Assembly: GCF_025567125.1 (NCBI RefSeq)
Contig: NZ_JAOQJI010000019.1
Span: forward strand, 1-64,000
DNA length: 64,000 nt
Source of the DNA: Phocaeicola fibrisolvens
Lineage (GTDB): Bacteria; Bacteroidota; Bacteroidia; Bacteroidales; Bacteroidaceae
Direction: 5' to 3'
The stretch's first letter is position 1. Each line of letters starts with the position of its first letter. The translations under genes were made by a program, and so were the position numbers. The notes below the pieces were generated by a model that worked only from the letters and a program-made list of their open reading frames with translations, did no database searches and was not told the DNA's origin. Below are positions 62,996 through 64,000 of this stretch, one piece after another.

Positions 62996-64000
62996 TACTG
63001 TCCCGTAAAAGTGGATAAATAGTTCTTTGAAATTATTGAAATATAGTCAATTACACGGTCTTTTGAAATGAAACGGACTTGATTTTGCAACTTTGCAGTT
63101 TAATACAAATGGCTGCTATGTTCCAAGACAAATACGTATTCTCTCAATTAACCGCTTTTCTGAACAGGACTCAGTTCAACAACTATGTTCGCAAGTATGA
63201 TGGCAACAGATATGTGAAACATTTCACTTGCTGGAATCAGATGCTCGCGATGATGTTTGGACAACTGAGTAACCGTGAGAGCCTGCGAGACTTAATCGTT
63301 GCTTTCGAGGCGCATAGGGCCAAGCAATATCATCTTGGTTTAGGTCGTGAACCGATAGCCAAGACAACTCTTGCGACAGCCAACCATATATGATGAAGGA
63401 AGCCTGCGAGAAGCGGACGACCAACATCCTTGACATTTCTAGAAAGAAATATGCGTTTGATTCAACAACGATTCCGTTGTGTCTTGCAACATTCCCATGG
63501 GCAAAGTTCCGAAGCAAGAAAGGAGGAGTGAAAGCTCATGTCTTATACGACATTGAAGCACAAGTTCCTGCCTTCTATACTGTAACCACTGCCTCAAAGC
63601 ATGATTCTACAGCGATGTCTTCAATCCATTATGAACCAAATGCTTATTATATATTCGACAGGGCTTATGACTCCTTTAAAGAGCTCTATAGGATACATCT
63701 TACAGACTCTTTCTTTGTTGTCAGGGCCAAGACGAACTTAAAATATAAGACAGTCAAATGGAAGCGGAGAATGCCAAAGAACATAACGACAGATGCGGAA
63801 GTGAAACTGACCGGTTATCTCTCCGGGAAGAAATATCCGGAGTCATTCAGACTCGTCCGATATTACGATGAAGAAGATGACCGTGAGCTCACTTTTCTGA
63901 CGAATGCGAAACAACTTTCTGCATTGGATGTCGCCAATCTTTACAAGAAAAGATGGTTGATCGAGCTGTTCTTCAAATGGCTCAAGCAGCACCTCAAGAT
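62996..64000 (+). mobile_element. IS4-family insertion sequence, 5' part, cut by window edge
   Basis: The element carries an IS4-type transposase that runs off the window. The left end probably lies near 62996 (CTGTCCCGTAAAAG), but the inverted repeat cannot be confirmed without the right end. The 60 or so bases before it are intergenic and hold the hairpin after kduI. Confidence 0.65.
63109..64000 (+). pseudogene. IS4-type DDE transposase, internally deleted and frameshifted
   Basis: The N-terminal part (DUF4372-like, FQDKYVFSQLTAFLNRTQFN) runs to LATANHI and stops at 63391-63393. The rest continues in another frame from about 63389 (YMMKEACEKRTTN) and stays open to the window end. It holds the catalytic Asp in FDSTTIP, a second Asp in FDRAYDSF and the YREK signature Y-x2-R-x3-E-x6-K in YKKRWLIELFFKWLK. 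Compared with my memory of the family, about 13 residues (FEEFA... region) are missing at the break, so a deletion of about 40 bases caused the shift. The product should be inactive. Confidence 0.82.

Overview
The window is chromosomal DNA from a member of the Bacteroidales, most likely Bacteroidaceae (Bacteroides/Phocaeicola-like). The grounds are -7 boxes of the TAnnTTTG type before many genes, few strong Shine-Dalgarno sequences, and family-typical genes and fusions: MurF-Alr, GldH, a hybrid two-component regulator, a DUF5683 protein, GSCFA, and a tmRNA whose tag reads GNENYALAA. No rRNA, tRNA or CRISPR array was seen. Most of the window is conserved housekeeping sequence. Assignments rest on motifs and remembered family features; no database search was run.

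Layout, left half. surE-lpxB (minus) diverges from a plus-strand cluster parA-parB-DUF5683-lytic transglycosylase-Rel/SpoT. Next come merR-M23 peptidase (minus), alaS (plus), the tmRNA gene (minus), AICAR transformylase (minus), a beta-carbonic anhydrase (plus), a PiT phosphate transporter with a PhoU-like tail (minus) and IMP cyclohydrolase (plus). The last two steps of purine synthesis are thus on two separate genes. The cell-shape operon mreB-mreC-mreD-mrdA-rodA follows and converges on holB-ricT(PSP1)-gldH. A phospholipase D/cardiolipin synthase-like gene, malate dehydrogenase and a PAP2 phosphatase follow.

Accessory region, about 32.3-38.9 kb. A hybrid two-component sensor lacking its N-terminal half abuts a complete-looking group II intron (reverse transcriptase/maturase with an HNH domain, domain V visible). 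The other flank of the intron is a tyrosine integrase gene cut just after its catalytic tyrosine. The two exons come from unrelated genes, so this is either a recombination product between two intron copies or an assembly join. The integrase side ends near aroA, at a sequence matching the CTnDOT-type core GTAnnTTTGC.

Right half. aroA, a small membrane protein, a metal ABC permease, tsaE and a small membrane protein (plus); rnhB (minus); a DUF3109 protein (plus); a FimB/Mfa2-like lipoprotein (minus); dxs-trkA (minus); GSCFA and murF-alr (plus); a lysO gene split in two (minus); and a long minus-strand cluster topA-aroK-speA-argB-ECF sigma-membrane protein. The window ends with a GatC-type EIIC permease, a KduI isomerase carrying an N-terminal signal peptide, and an IS4-type transposase that is frameshifted and cut by the window edge.

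Points most worth following: the intron with mismatched exons, the apparently exported KduI next to an EIIC permease without IIA/IIB, the paired clusters of CCACAGTGTGG palindromes, and a 20-bp perfect hairpin inside the mre operon.
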